In this document: piece by piece, positions 7,753 to 15,585 of the stretch
Position numbering within the stretch: position 1 is the stretch's first letter
Layout: every line of letters begins with the position of its first letter
From: Actinocatenispora comari
GTDB lineage: Bacteria > Actinomycetota > Actinomycetes > Mycobacteriales > Micromonosporaceae
Reading direction: 5' to 3'
Assembly (NCBI RefSeq): GCF_017312725.1
Contig: NZ_BOPO01000113.1
Location: 84,416 to 148,415, forward strand
DNA: 64,000 bases
Notes under the pieces: generated by a model
What the model was told of the DNA's origin: nothing
What the model saw: only the letters and a program-made list of their open reading frames with translations
Database searches by the model: none
Position numbers and translations under genes: made by a program

Positions 7753-8721
7753 CTACTGCTCCTGCGGCAGCACGACGAGCCGCCGGCCCCGCAGGTCGGT
7801 GCGCTGCCAGGCGGCCCCGACATCGCGCAGCGGCACCGTCGCCAGCCCGACGGTCAGTTCCCCGGCCCGGACCCAGGACAGCACCTGCTCGTACACCGCG
7901 GGGAAGCTCTCGGCGTCGAGCCCGGTGGCCGCGCCGACGATCTCCAGCCCGGAGGTGCGCAGGCTGGCGGCGGGCACGGTGGTCTCGGCACCGGCGACCT
8001 CGCCGATCTGGACCAGCCGGGTCCGCCGGCCGAGCGCGAACGTGTCCGGGACCAGCGCGCGCAGCAACACGTCGGTGGGCCGGCCCCACAGGTAGTCCGC
8101 GATCACGTGGTAGCCGTCGCCCGCCGCGTCCCGGTACGCCCGCAGCAGGTCGTCGTCGGGCACCGCGGTGTTGATCACCGTGTCGGCGCCGAGCTCGCGC
8201 AACTCGCGGAGCTGGTCGTCGTCGCGCCCGGTGACCACGACGCGGCCGGCACCGAGCAGCCGGGCGATCTTGACGGTGAGCCGGCCGGCCACCCCGGTCC
8301 CGCCCTGGACGAGCACGGTCTGGCCGGGTTCGAGCTCACCGGCCGCGCGGATCGACATCGCGGTGACGGCCGAGCTGAGCACCGACAGCACGGTCGGGTC
8401 GATCCCGGCCGGAATCGGACGGGTCAGCCCCGGGTCGACCGCGCACAGCTCGGCGAGCGCGCCGTACGGCGGGCGGACGTTGCCGAAGGTCACCAGCGTG
8501 CCGTCCGGCAGCTCACCGACGCCGTCGAACGTCGGGATCATCGGTAGTGCGGCGAGGTAGCGGGCGGCGGTGTAGTGCTCGCCGGCCACGATCGCCCGGT
8601 CGACGTTCTCGACCGCGACCGCCCGGACCCGGAGCAGGACCTCGCCGTCCTGCGGCACCGGGTCCGGGAAGTCCTCGTACCGGGGGACGCCGCCGACCTC
8701 GTGCACCACCGCGGCCTTCAT
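7753..8721 (-). CDS. Zinc-type alcohol dehydrogenase / quinone oxidoreductase family protein
   Basis: A 322-aa medium-chain dehydrogenase/reductase. It has the GroES-like N-terminal half (MKAAVVHEVGG, DPVPQDGEVLLRVRAVAVENVD) and the Rossmann motif VLVQGGTGVAGRLTVKIARLLGA, followed by VVVTGRD. No structural-zinc cysteine cluster is visible, so this is the zinc-free quinone-oxidoreductase branch that reduces quinones or enones with NADPH. The start at 8721 has AGGAG five bases upstream. It overlaps the preceding small ORF by ATGA (8718-8721), which indicates translational coupling. Expression is probably controlled by the divergent TetR-class repressor through the tetO-like sites at 8975-9034. 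Confidence 0.92.
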   Translation of the reverse strand: MKAAVVHEVGGVPRYEDFPDPVPQDGEVLLRVRAVAVENVDRAIVAGEHYTAARYLAALPMIPTFDGVGELPDGTLVTFGNVRPPYGALAELCAVDPGLTRPIPAGIDPTVLSVLSSAVTAMSIRAAGELEPGQTVLVQGGTGVAGRLTVKIARLLGAGRVVVTGRDDDQLRELRELGADTVINTAVPDDDLLRAYRDAAGDGYHVIADYLWGRPTDVLLRALVPDTFALGRRTRLVQIGEVAGAETTVPAASLRTSGLEIVGAATGLDAESFPAVYEQVLSWVRAGELTVGLATVPLRDVGAAWQRTDLRGRRLVVLPQEQ

Positions 8722-8951
8722 CGCAGCTCCTGGCCGAAGAGGGCGGCGATGCTCCGCTGCCAGGCCACGAGCACCCGGGGCGGCCGGGCCGGCGAGTGGT
8801 GGTGCGTGCGGCGCTCGGTGGTCGTGCTGTGCCCGCGACCGTGGCGGGTCGCGCCCTGGTGCCCGGCCGCCCGCTCGCGGTGCGCGGGAACGCCGGGGAC
8901 GCGATGGGTCGCCCCGTGCAGGGTGCCGAGCAGGGTCCGTCCGTCGGGCAT
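8718..8951 (-). CDS. Small hypothetical protein, first gene of TetR-controlled operon
   Basis: A 77-codon ORF beginning MPDGRTLLGTLHGATHRV and ending SIAALFGQELR, rich in His and Arg. More than 90 percent of codons end in G or C, like real genes around it. AAGGGGA lies nine bases before ATG 8951, and the TGA overlaps the dehydrogenase ATG. A GTG at 8960 is an alternative start but too close to the ribosome site. No homologous family is recognised. It is the first ORF downstream of the operator region. Confidence 0.6.
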   Translation of the reverse strand: MPDGRTLLGTLHGATHRVPGVPAHRERAAGHQGATRHGRGHSTTTERRTHHHSPARPPRVLVAWQRSIAALFGQELR

Positions 8952-8974
8952 GGTGGCCACTCCCCTTCACTGTC

Positions 8975-9034
8975 TCTATCGGTGATAGACGGACTCTATC
9001 ACCGATAGAGAGCGGTTCTCAATCACTGATAGAG
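8975..9034. promoter_or_regulatory. Three tetO-like operators
   Basis: Three palindromes share the geometry CTATC-N3-GATAG of classical tetO. O1 is TCTATCGGTGATAGA at 8975-8989. O2 is CTCTATCACCGATAGAG at 8994-9010, with perfect 7-bp arms. O3 is CTCAATCACTGATAGAG at 9018-9034, with one mismatch between arms. Centres are 20 and 24 bp apart. They lie between the divergent TetR gene and dehydrogenase operon. The repressor below has the matching TetR-class recognition helix. Confidence 0.88.
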
Positions 9035-9044
9035 TGGCCGCGGG

Positions 9045-9686
9045 GTGAGGCCGGTGGCGTTGGACAGGCGGCAGATCGTGGCCGAGGCCGTCGCGCTGCT
9101 CGACGCGGACGGGCTAGACGGCGTGACGCTGCGCAAGCTCGCGGCCCGGCTCGGCGTGCAGCAGCCCACCCTCTACTGGTACCTGCCGAACAAGGCGGCG
9201 CTGATCACCGCGGTCGCCGACGCCGTCCTCGAGCAGCAGTTCGCCGAGCTGACGCCGCCGCCACCGGAAGAGTGCTGGCAGGAGTGGCTGGCCGGGCTGG
9301 CGCAACGGCTGCGCCAGGCGCTGCTGGCCCATCCGGACGGTGCCCGACTCGTCTCGATCTCGCAGCTCTCCCTGCGGATGGCCGCGATCTCCGAGCTCGC
9401 GATCAGCACCCTGGTGGCCCGGGACGTGCCGCTGCGCCAGGCCCGGCTGATCGTGCTGACCGTGGAGCACTTCACGGTCGGTCACGTGCTGGAGGAACAG
9501 ACCGGGCGGCCGGCGGCGACCTCCGCGCCGGACTTCGACCTCGAGGCGTTCACCCGGACCCACCCGACGGTCGTCGCCGGAATCACCGAGTACTTCCAGG
9601 ACGATCGCACCGCCGACGACCTGTTCCGCGACTGCCTGGACGTGATCATCCGCGGCGCCGCGACGACCGCCGGCCACACCCGCTGA
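9045..9686 (+). CDS. TetR-class transcriptional repressor
   Basis: A 213-aa repressor of the narrow tetracycline-repressor class, not merely the broad TetR superfamily. The HTH reads KLAARLGVQQPTLYWYLPNK (residues 31-50), almost the recognition helix of Tn10 TetR. The C-terminal half keeps the family pattern VEHFTVGHVLEEQ and a late DLFRDCLDVIIRGA helix. It should bind the three tetO-like sites just upstream and repress itself and the divergent oxidoreductase operon. No tetracycline efflux pump is nearby, so the ligand may be a polyketide or quinone. GTG 9045 is the given start; GTG 9054, with a TGAGG closer upstream, is equally possible. Confidence 0.9.
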   Translation: MRPVALDRRQIVAEAVALLDADGLDGVTLRKLAARLGVQQPTLYWYLPNKAALITAVADAVLEQQFAELTPPPPEECWQEWLAGLAQRLRQALLAHPDGARLVSISQLSLRMAAISELAISTLVARDVPLRQARLIVLTVEHFTVGHVLEEQTGRPAATSAPDFDLEAFTRTHPTVVAGITEYFQDDRTADDLFRDCLDVIIRGAATTAGHTR

Positions 9687-9836
9687 CCGAGCGCCGCGCG
9701 CCACCGGAAGGTTCCACGGTTCGAACGCATGGCCACCCCGGACCGTGGGTACTTCCAGGAGAGCGTCTCGGCGGTGCACCCGACCGGCGACGGCCGGCAC
9801 CGCCCCGACCGGTCGACGACACCGTGGACGGGCGTC

Positions 9837-10160
9837 ATGGAGTTGAGCATCAGCATCGCGGTCGGTGTGGTCAGCATCGTGCTCGGCGTGGTCATCCGGA
9901 TCCTGGTACCGCGCCCCCGGGTGGCGGAGTGCGCGGTCACCGCGTTCGTCGCGCTGGTCGGCGGCGAACTCGGCGTGCTGATCGGCGCGCAGACCGGAAT
10001 CAGCCAGTACCAGTGGATCGTCGGCATCGTGCTCGGTGCCGTGTCCGCGGGAGTCACGGCGATCCTGTTGTCGCTGCGGCGCACTCCGTATCCGCCGCAC
10101 CACGCGCCGCCGCACCCGATGGAGGGGCACGAGTACCACCACGGGCGGCCGGGCACCTGA
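9837..10160 (+). CDS. Small three-helix membrane protein
   Basis: A 107-aa protein with three hydrophobic segments: residues 3-24 (SISIAVGVVSIVLGVVIRIL), 29-50 (VAECAVTAFVALVGGELGVL) and 60-80 (WIVGIVLGAVSAGVTAILL). The tail is His- and Pro-rich (YPPHHAPPHPMEGHEYHH) and might bind metal. ATG 9837 was chosen because the first helix starts there. An in-frame ATG at 9729 would add 36 hydrophilic residues with equally GC-rich codons and cannot be excluded. No family is recognised. It stands alone between the TetR gene and the thiamine operon. Confidence 0.65.
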   Translation: MELSISIAVGVVSIVLGVVIRILVPRPRVAECAVTAFVALVGGELGVLIGAQTGISQYQWIVGIVLGAVSAGVTAILLSLRRTPYPPHHAPPHPMEGHEYHHGRPGT

Positions 10161-10334
10161 TCCTCGGCGAGCCCGGCGGCGGACCTGGCGGCAGGCTCGG
10201 CGCGGCATGATCGCGGCCGGCCGGATGGGTGGATTCGGGTCGCGATCATCACCCCATCGAGCCGGGCGGCGGGGCCGCCGGGCCGGTGTATGGTGCCCGG
10301 GACGGCCGCCGAGGTGGCCGTCACCCGCACTCGT

Positions 10335-10411
10335 GACACGGGGTGCCCCACGGCCGGGGCTGAGATCACACCCGTCGAACCTGATCTAGTTTGTACTAGC
10401 GAAGGGATGTC
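10335..10411 (+). promoter_or_regulatory. TPP (thi-box) riboswitch
   Basis: The conserved thi-box blocks are in order: ACGGGGTGCC (10338-10347), GGGCTGAGA (10367-10375), ACCCGTCGAACCTGATCTAG (10370s to 10388) and GCGAAGGGA (10399-10407). P1 can close by GACA (10335-10338) with TGTC (10408-10411). The terminal GAAGGGA is also the Shine-Dalgarno of thiM, eight bases before its ATG. Bound thiamine pyrophosphate would therefore block translation initiation directly, a mode known for actinobacterial thi-boxes. Confidence 0.93.
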
Positions 10412-10415
10412 GCGC

Positions 10416-11225
10416 ATGTCGCGCACGCCTGCCGACCTGCTCCGTGCCAGCCGCGACGCGCTGGCCACCGTCCGGACCTCAGCACCGTTGGTGCAGTGCA
10501 TCACCAACTCCGTGGTCGTCAACACCACCGCGAACGCGTTGCTCGCGCTCGGCGCCGCACCGGCGATGGTCGACATCCCCGAGGAGGCCGGCGGGTTCGC
10601 CGCCGCCGCCTCGGGCCTGCTGGTCAACCTCGGTACGCCGGGGGCCGAGCACCGGGCCGCGATGCGCGCCGCGGTGGCCGGTGCCACCGACGCGGGCACC
10701 CCGTGGGTGCTGGACCCGGTCGCCGTGGGCACCCTGCCGGTACGCACCGAGCTGGCCGCCACGCTGTGCGCCGCCGGCCCGGACGTGGTGCGGGGCAACG
10801 CATCCGAGATCCTCGCGGTCGCCGGCGCGGGCACTGGCGGGCGCGGCGTCGACGCCACCGACGATGCCGAGTCGGCCGCCGCGACCGCAGCCGCACTGGC
10901 ACGGCGGACCGGTGGGGTGGTCGCCGTCTCCGGACCGGTGGACGTGATCACCGACGGCCGCGACACCGTCCGGGTGCGCAACGGGCACCCGCACCTGACC
11001 CGGATGACCGGTGGCGGTTGCGCACTGGGCGCGGTCATCGCCGCCTTCGCCGCGACCGGGCCGGACCGGTTGGCGAGCACGGTGGCCGCGGTGCTGACCT
11101 ACACGGTGGCCGCCGAGCTCGCCGCCGACCACGCGAACGGACCGGGCAGCTTCGCACCCGCGTTCCTGGACGCGCTGTCCACCGTGGACGGTGCGGCGCT
11201 CGAGTCGCGGGCGGTACTGGCATGA
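10416..11225 (+). CDS. thiM: Hydroxyethylthiazole kinase
   Basis: A 269-aa ThiM, which phosphorylates 4-methyl-5-(2-hydroxyethyl)thiazole for thiamine salvage. Diagnostic features are [22 protein letters not shown] near the N-terminus, [23 protein letters not shown], and the C-terminal anion hole and catalytic Cys202 in [12 protein letters not shown] 10416 was chosen because the riboswitch-embedded GAAGGGA is eight bases upstream; ATG 10407 lies inside the riboswitch. Its TGA overlaps thiE by ATGA. It is the first gene of the thiM-thiE-thiD/tenA operon, controlled by the TPP riboswitch. Confidence 0.96.
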   Translation: MSRTPADLLRASRDALATVRTSAPLVQCITNSVVVNTTANALLALGAAPAMVDIPEEAGGFAAAASGLLVNLGTPGAEHRAAMRAAVAGATDAGTPWVLDPVAVGTLPVRTELAATLCAAGPDVVRGNASEILAVAGAGTGGRGVDATDDAESAAATAAALARRTGGVVAVSGPVDVITDGRDTVRVRNGHPHLTRMTGGGCALGAVIAAFAATGPDRLASTVAAVLTYTVAAELAADHANGPGSFAPAFLDALSTVDGAALESRAVLA

Positions 11226-11881
11226 GCGACGCGACGCCTCCCGACCTGTCGATCTACCTCATCGCCGACGTGCCGAGCTGTCTCTCCGCCGGCCGGACGG
11301 TCGAGGAGACCGTGGCCGCCGCCGCTCGCGGCGGCGTGAGTGCGGTGCAGTTGCGGGACAAGCACGCCCGCGGTGGGGAGCTGCTCGACACCGTGGCCCG
11401 GGTGGCGCGGGCGCTGCCACCGCACGTCCCGCTGATCGTCAACGACCGGGTCGACGTCTACCTCGCCGCGCGGCTGGCCGGCATCCGGGTCGCCGGTGTC
11501 CACATCGGACAGTCCGACCTGCCGGTGCCCGCCACCCGGACGCTGATCGGCCCGGACGCGCTGCTGGGACTCAGCGCGTCCACCGCCGACCAGCTCGCCG
11601 CGGCGAACCGCGCACCGGTGGACTACGTCGGCATCGGCGCGCTGCACGCCACCGGCACCAAGCAGGACGCGCCACCGCCGTTGGGCACCGACGGGTTCCG
11701 CCGGCTGGTCCCGCGGTGCCGGCGGCCGGTGGTGGCGATCGGCGGCATCTCGGTCGACGATCTGCCGGCGCTGCGCGCCGCCGGCGCGGCGGGGGCGGCC
11801 GTCGCCGCCGCGGTCTGCCGCGCGACGGACCCGCGCGCCGCGGCGAGCCGGCTGGCCGCGGCCTGGCGGGAGGCGGCATGA
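11222..11881 (+). CDS. thiE: Thiamine-phosphate synthase
   Basis: A 219-aa TIM-barrel enzyme that joins HMP-pyrophosphate and thiazole phosphate into thiamine phosphate. Visible signatures are YLIADVP near the start, [17 protein letters not shown] (pyrophosphate-binding Arg/Lys), [40 protein letters not shown] and VVAIGGIS. The length fits the family. Start and stop overlap both neighbours by four bases (ATGA), so translation is coupled through the whole operon. Confidence 0.96.
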   Translation: MSDATPPDLSIYLIADVPSCLSAGRTVEETVAAAARGGVSAVQLRDKHARGGELLDTVARVARALPPHVPLIVNDRVDVYLAARLAGIRVAGVHIGQSDLPVPATRTLIGPDALLGLSASTADQLAAANRAPVDYVGIGALHATGTKQDAPPPLGTDGFRRLVPRCRRPVVAIGGISVDDLPALRAAGAAGAAVAAAVCRATDPRAAASRLAAAWREAA

Positions 11882-13350
11882 TCCCGCGGGTGCTGTCGAT
11901 CGCCGGCACCGACCCCACCGGCGGCGCCGGCATCCAGGCCGATCTGAAGAGCATCGCCGCGACCGGCGGGTACGGCATGGCGGTGGTGACCGCGCTGGTC
12001 GCGCAGAACACCAGGGGTGTGCGTGGCGTGCACGTCCCGCCGGCCGGTTTCCTGGCCGACCAGCTGGCCGCGGTCAGCGACGACGTCGAGATCGACGCGG
12101 TCAAGATCGGGATGCTCGCCGACGCCACCGTCGCCGGGGTCGTGTCGGACTGGCTGCGCCGCTGCCGGCCGCCGGTCGTGGTGCTGGACCCGGTGATGGT
12201 GGCCACCAGCGGCGACCGGTTGCTCGATCCCGACGCCGAGCGGGCGCTGCGGGAGCTGATCGGGCACGCCGACCTGATCACCCCGAACATCCCCGAGCTG
12301 GCCGTACTCGCCGGTGCTTCGCCGGCGAGCGACTGGGCCGGCGCCGTGGCGCAGGCCCTGGCCGTGTCCCGCCGGTACCGGGTGCTCGTCCTCGCCAAGG
12401 GCGGGCACCTGGCCGGCGGCCCGGTGCGCGACGCGCTGGTCGACGCCGCCGGCGGACAGGCCGTCGTGGAGTTCCGGGGTGAGCGGCTGGAGACCCACAA
12501 CACGCACGGCACCGGCTGTTCGCTGTCCTCGGCGGTGGCGACGCTGCGGGTACGGCTCGGCGACTGGGCACCGGCCGTCGCGGCGGCCCGGGACTGGCTG
12601 GCCGAGTCGATCGCCGCCGGCGCCGAACTCGGCGTCGGCGGCGGCAACGGTCCGGTGCACCACCTCGCCGGGCTCTGGTCCCGCGGCGGCCTGCGCACCC
12701 GGCCCCGCCCGGCCAGGTTGGCCGAGCGCTGGTGGCAGCAGGTTGCCGAGCTGCGGCGCGACATCGAGGCACTGCCTTTCGTACGGGGGCTCGCCGAGGG
12801 CGACCTCGACCGAGCCGCGTTCGAGTGGTACCTGGCCCAGGACTCCTGCTACTTGCGGGACTACTCGCGCGCGCTGGCCGCGGCGAGCACGCTGGCGACC
12901 GAGCCGTCGGCGCAGCGGTTCTGGGCGGACTGCGCGCAGGGCGCGCTGGTCGAGGAACAGCGGCTGCACCGCGCGCTGCTGGGTGACCGACCGCGGCCGC
13001 CGGCCGCACCGAGCACGACGCGCTACGTCGACCACCTACTCGCCACCGCGGCACGCGGCGACTACCGGGTGTTGATCGCGGCGCTGTTGCCGTGTTTCTG
13101 GCTCTACCAGAATCTCGGCAGCCGACTGGCCGCCCGGAGCGATGCCGCCCATCCCTACCGGGCGTGGCTGGACGCCTACGGCGACGCCGAGTTCGCGGCC
13201 CAGAACGAGCGGGCCATCGATCTCGTCACCACCGCGGCGGTCGAGGCCGACGAGCCGACCAGGGACCGGATGTGGCGGGCGTTCCGCGCCTCCTGCGAGC
13301 ACGAGGCGGCGTTCTTCGCCGCCCCGCTGGCCGCCCGGCCGGCCGGCTGA
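11878..13350 (+). CDS. thiD: Bifunctional HMP(-P) kinase / TenA thiaminase II fusion
   Basis: A 490-aa fusion. Residues 1-265 are ThiD: AGTDPTGGAGIQADLKS at the N-terminus, LDPVMVATSG, and the anion hole THGTGCSLSSAVA. Residues about 280-490 are TenA, which salvages aminopyrimidine from degraded thiamine. The TenA part includes LAQDSCYLRDYSRAL, the nucleophile Cys in ALLPCFWLYQNLG and the C-terminal Glu in SCEHEAAFF. Both active sites look complete. The fusion lets one protein make HMP and phosphorylate it twice. With thiM and thiE it forms a salvage pathway; no thiC or thiG is in the window. The start is coupled to thiE by ATGA. Confidence 0.95.
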   Translation: MIPRVLSIAGTDPTGGAGIQADLKSIAATGGYGMAVVTALVAQNTRGVRGVHVPPAGFLADQLAAVSDDVEIDAVKIGMLADATVAGVVSDWLRRCRPPVVVLDPVMVATSGDRLLDPDAERALRELIGHADLITPNIPELAVLAGASPASDWAGAVAQALAVSRRYRVLVLAKGGHLAGGPVRDALVDAAGGQAVVEFRGERLETHNTHGTGCSLSSAVATLRVRLGDWAPAVAAARDWLAESIAAGAELGVGGGNGPVHHLAGLWSRGGLRTRPRPARLAERWWQQVAELRRDIEALPFVRGLAEGDLDRAAFEWYLAQDSCYLRDYSRALAAASTLATEPSAQRFWADCAQGALVEEQRLHRALLGDRPRPPAAPSTTRYVDHLLATAARGDYRVLIAALLPCFWLYQNLGSRLAARSDAAHPYRAWLDAYGDAEFAAQNERAIDLVTTAAVEADEPTRDRMWRAFRASCEHEAAFFAAPLAARPAG

Positions 13351-13409
13351 GTCGCCCCGGGCGGCCCTGAGCCGCTCGGGCGGCCCGCCGGGCCCGGTCG
13401 GGCGCCGGC

Positions 13410-13973
13410 TCACCGCCGCTCGTGCACGCCGCGGGCGGTGCGCAGCAACTCGGCCACGCCGTACCGCTCGGGGTCGATCCGGACCGAGACCGCGACACCC
13501 GGCCGGACCAGCCAGAACACCCGGTCGTCGGTGCGCAGGCCGGGGTGGTGGCCGATCGTCACCCGGGTCAGCCGCCAGTCGGGGCCCTGCTCCAGGTAGT
13601 CGGTCAGGTAGCCGCGCAGCGCGGCCAGGCTGGTCAGCCGGTCACCGCGCAGCGTCTCGACGGTGAGGTCGACCCGCCAGCCGTCGCCGTGCCGGCTCTC
13701 CCAGTCACGGGAACAGAAGGCGACCTCGTCCCACTCGTACGCGAAGTCCGACGGGGTCCCGAGGCCCGCCGGCAGGTGGGTCAGGCGGAAGCCGTCGAGC
13801 ACCGGCGCCGGATGCGCGGCGACCGGGCGGGACGGCGCGGCCGCGGTGTCCCGGACGCCGGACCCGGCCGGTCCGGCGTGCGCCGGCAGGGCCGGGGCGA
13901 CCGCGCACACCGCGCCGACGGCCAGGCCGGCGATCGACAGGCGCCGGGCGCGGCGGGAGAGCTGCAGCGACAT
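13410..13973 (-). CDS. Secreted hypothetical protein
   Basis: A 187-aa exported protein. Residues 1-33 are a signal peptide (RRARRLSIAGLAVGAVCAVAPALPAHAGPA) with an AHA cleavage site. The mature part contains a Cys (EVAFCSRDWESRHG) and alternating strands (WRVDLTVETLRGD, RLTRVTIGHHPGL, FWLVRPGVAVSVRID). I do not recognise a family. ATG 13973 has GGAG correctly spaced. It is divergent from the next secreted protein; the shared 281-bp region holds both promoters and is AT-richer around 14155-14185. Confidence 0.85.
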   Translation of the reverse strand: MSLQLSRRARRLSIAGLAVGAVCAVAPALPAHAGPAGSGVRDTAAAPSRPVAAHPAPVLDGFRLTHLPAGLGTPSDFAYEWDEVAFCSRDWESRHGDGWRVDLTVETLRGDRLTSLAALRGYLTDYLEQGPDWRLTRVTIGHHPGLRTDDRVFWLVRPGVAVSVRIDPERYGVAELLRTARGVHERR

Positions 13974-14254
13974 GACTGCTCCGTTTCGTTCGTGGCGGGA
14001 CCCGCACGGCGGGTCGGACGGCATCCATCGTCGATCCCGGACGGCTGGGATCGGCTGTGCCGCAACGGATCTGTGCACAACCGGCACCCCTGTGGACAAC
14101 CTTGCCGATTCCCGCGAGGCGTGCTATGCGCCCGCCCGCGGCGCGACGAAGTTGGTGGAAAATTACGAGATTCCGGTTAACAAGGGCAGCGAGCTACATC
14201 CACCGCGAGATACCGTGAGAGCCCCATTTCGGCTCAGCGACAAGGGGTTCCGTC

Positions 14255-15460
14255 ATGGCATTCCGGAGAAGACTCGTGGCGCTCGCCGCCACCGGAGCGG
14301 TGCTGCTGGCCGGCGCGGCCCTCACCGCCACCACGTCCACCGTCGCCTCCGCGGCGAGTGGCCCCACCACGTTGCCGACCAGCCAGTTCACGCTGACCTC
14401 CGACTACCACCAGTACGACACCCTCGACTCGGCGCTGGTGAGCAAGCTCGGCACCGCGTCGGTCGACACGGTGATGAAGAACGCCAACCACACCCGCACC
14501 GGCATCACCGACTCGCTGGGCATCGCCGGCTACCAGACCGGGTTCAAGTTCGACTCCGGCGACAACTCCGACTGCACCAACTACCCGCAGGGCATCACCA
14601 CCAGCCGGGACGCCGTCGGCACCGCGAACAGCGGCAACTACGACGGCCACCAGCTGATCGCGGTGAGCTGGTACACCAAGGCGGGTTGCGACGGGGCGCA
14701 GTCGCGCAGCCGGATCACGCTGGTCGACTGGGACGCCACCTGGCCCAACACGTACCGCAAGATCCTGCTGGTGGAGCCGACCGGCACGGCCACCACGCCG
14801 AACTTCAAGGACATCCCGATCCACGCCGGCGGCGTCTCGTGGTACGGCGACTACCTCTACGTCGCCGACACCGGGCACGGCATGCGGGTTTTCAACATGA
14901 AGAAGATCCTCAAGACCGACACCAGCGGCAGCTCCAGCGCCATCGGCCGGCAGTCCGACGGCACCTACCACGCGCACAACTACGCCTACGTGCTTCCGCA
15001 GGTCGGCACGATCACCTCGCACACCACCTCGGGCACCTCCGTGGTGTGGTCGACGATCTCGCTGGACCGGGTGAGCTCCTCGATCGTGATGACCGAGTAC
15101 ACCTGCGCCAGCTGCACGAACTACCCGCAGCGGGCGCCGCGGGCGCTGCGGTTCCCGTTCGCGTCCGGCGCCACCACCTTCGCCGCGACCACCACGGCGA
15201 GCGAGGCGCTGCAACTGCCCTGGTACAACCTGAACGGGGTCGGCTCGCACAACGGACGCTGGTGGTTCAACTCCTCGGGTGCGAAGAAGCTGTACTACTG
15301 GACCCCGTCGACCGGCTCGCACACGTACAGCTGGGTCGGTGGCGGCGAGAGCCTCAGCTACTGGGAGGACGCGTCCGGCCCGGACCTGCTGTGGTCGCTG
15401 CAGGAGCCCAGCGGCCACCGCAACGTCTTCGCGGTCACCCAGTCCACCTACGGGCCCTGA
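14255..15460 (+). CDS. Secreted hypothetical protein, likely beta-propeller
   Basis: A 401-aa exported protein with signal peptide residues 1-34 (VALAATGAVLLAGAALTATT, then VASAAS). The mature part is rich in Ser, Thr, Tyr and Trp. It repeats short motifs such as VSWYGDYLYVADTGHGMRVF, HNGRWWFNSSGAKKLYYW and DLLWSLQEPSG, which look like blades of a propeller. A CASCTNYPQ cysteine pair is also present. No catalytic motif is recognisable, and the propeller assignment is inference. AAGGGG lies upstream of the ATG. A strong hairpin terminator follows the stop at 15519-15548. Confidence 0.88.
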   Translation: MAFRRRLVALAATGAVLLAGAALTATTSTVASAASGPTTLPTSQFTLTSDYHQYDTLDSALVSKLGTASVDTVMKNANHTRTGITDSLGIAGYQTGFKFDSGDNSDCTNYPQGITTSRDAVGTANSGNYDGHQLIAVSWYTKAGCDGAQSRSRITLVDWDATWPNTYRKILLVEPTGTATTPNFKDIPIHAGGVSWYGDYLYVADTGHGMRVFNMKKILKTDTSGSSSAIGRQSDGTYHAHNYAYVLPQVGTITSHTTSGTSVVWSTISLDRVSSSIVMTEYTCASCTNYPQRAPRALRFPFASGATTFAATTTASEALQLPWYNLNGVGSHNGRWWFNSSGAKKLYYWTPSTGSHTYSWVGGGESLSYWEDASGPDLLWSLQEPSGHRNVFAVTQSTYGP

Positions 15461-15518
15461 CCGGGCCCCCCGGACGGGGCCCTGACCAGGGTCCCCGGAC
15501 GCCGGGGGACCTCGTGAT

Positions 15519-15548
15519 CGGGCCGGACCGGCAGACCGGTCCGGCCCG
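15519..15548 (+). terminator. Hairpin terminator
   Basis: A 13-bp perfect stem with arms CGGGCCGGACCGG (15519-15531) and CCGGTCCGGCCCG (15536-15548) and a four-base loop. It sits 58 bases after the secreted protein stop and before the amidohydrolase. There is no T-run, as usual for actinomycete stem-only terminators. Confidence 0.8.
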
Positions 15549-15585
15549 GTGTTTCACTGGAGGTCCAGTCGTCGTGAGGGGGCCG

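Noticed and set aside
9729..9836. N-terminal extension of the small membrane protein
   Set aside because: Hydrophilic and without a well-placed ribosome site; the start at 9837 fits the first helix better, though the call is not certain.
13351..13409. Terminator hairpin between thiD/tenA and the secreted protein gene
   Set aside because: The obvious GGGCGGCCC repeat is direct, not inverted; the only stems are five to six base pairs.
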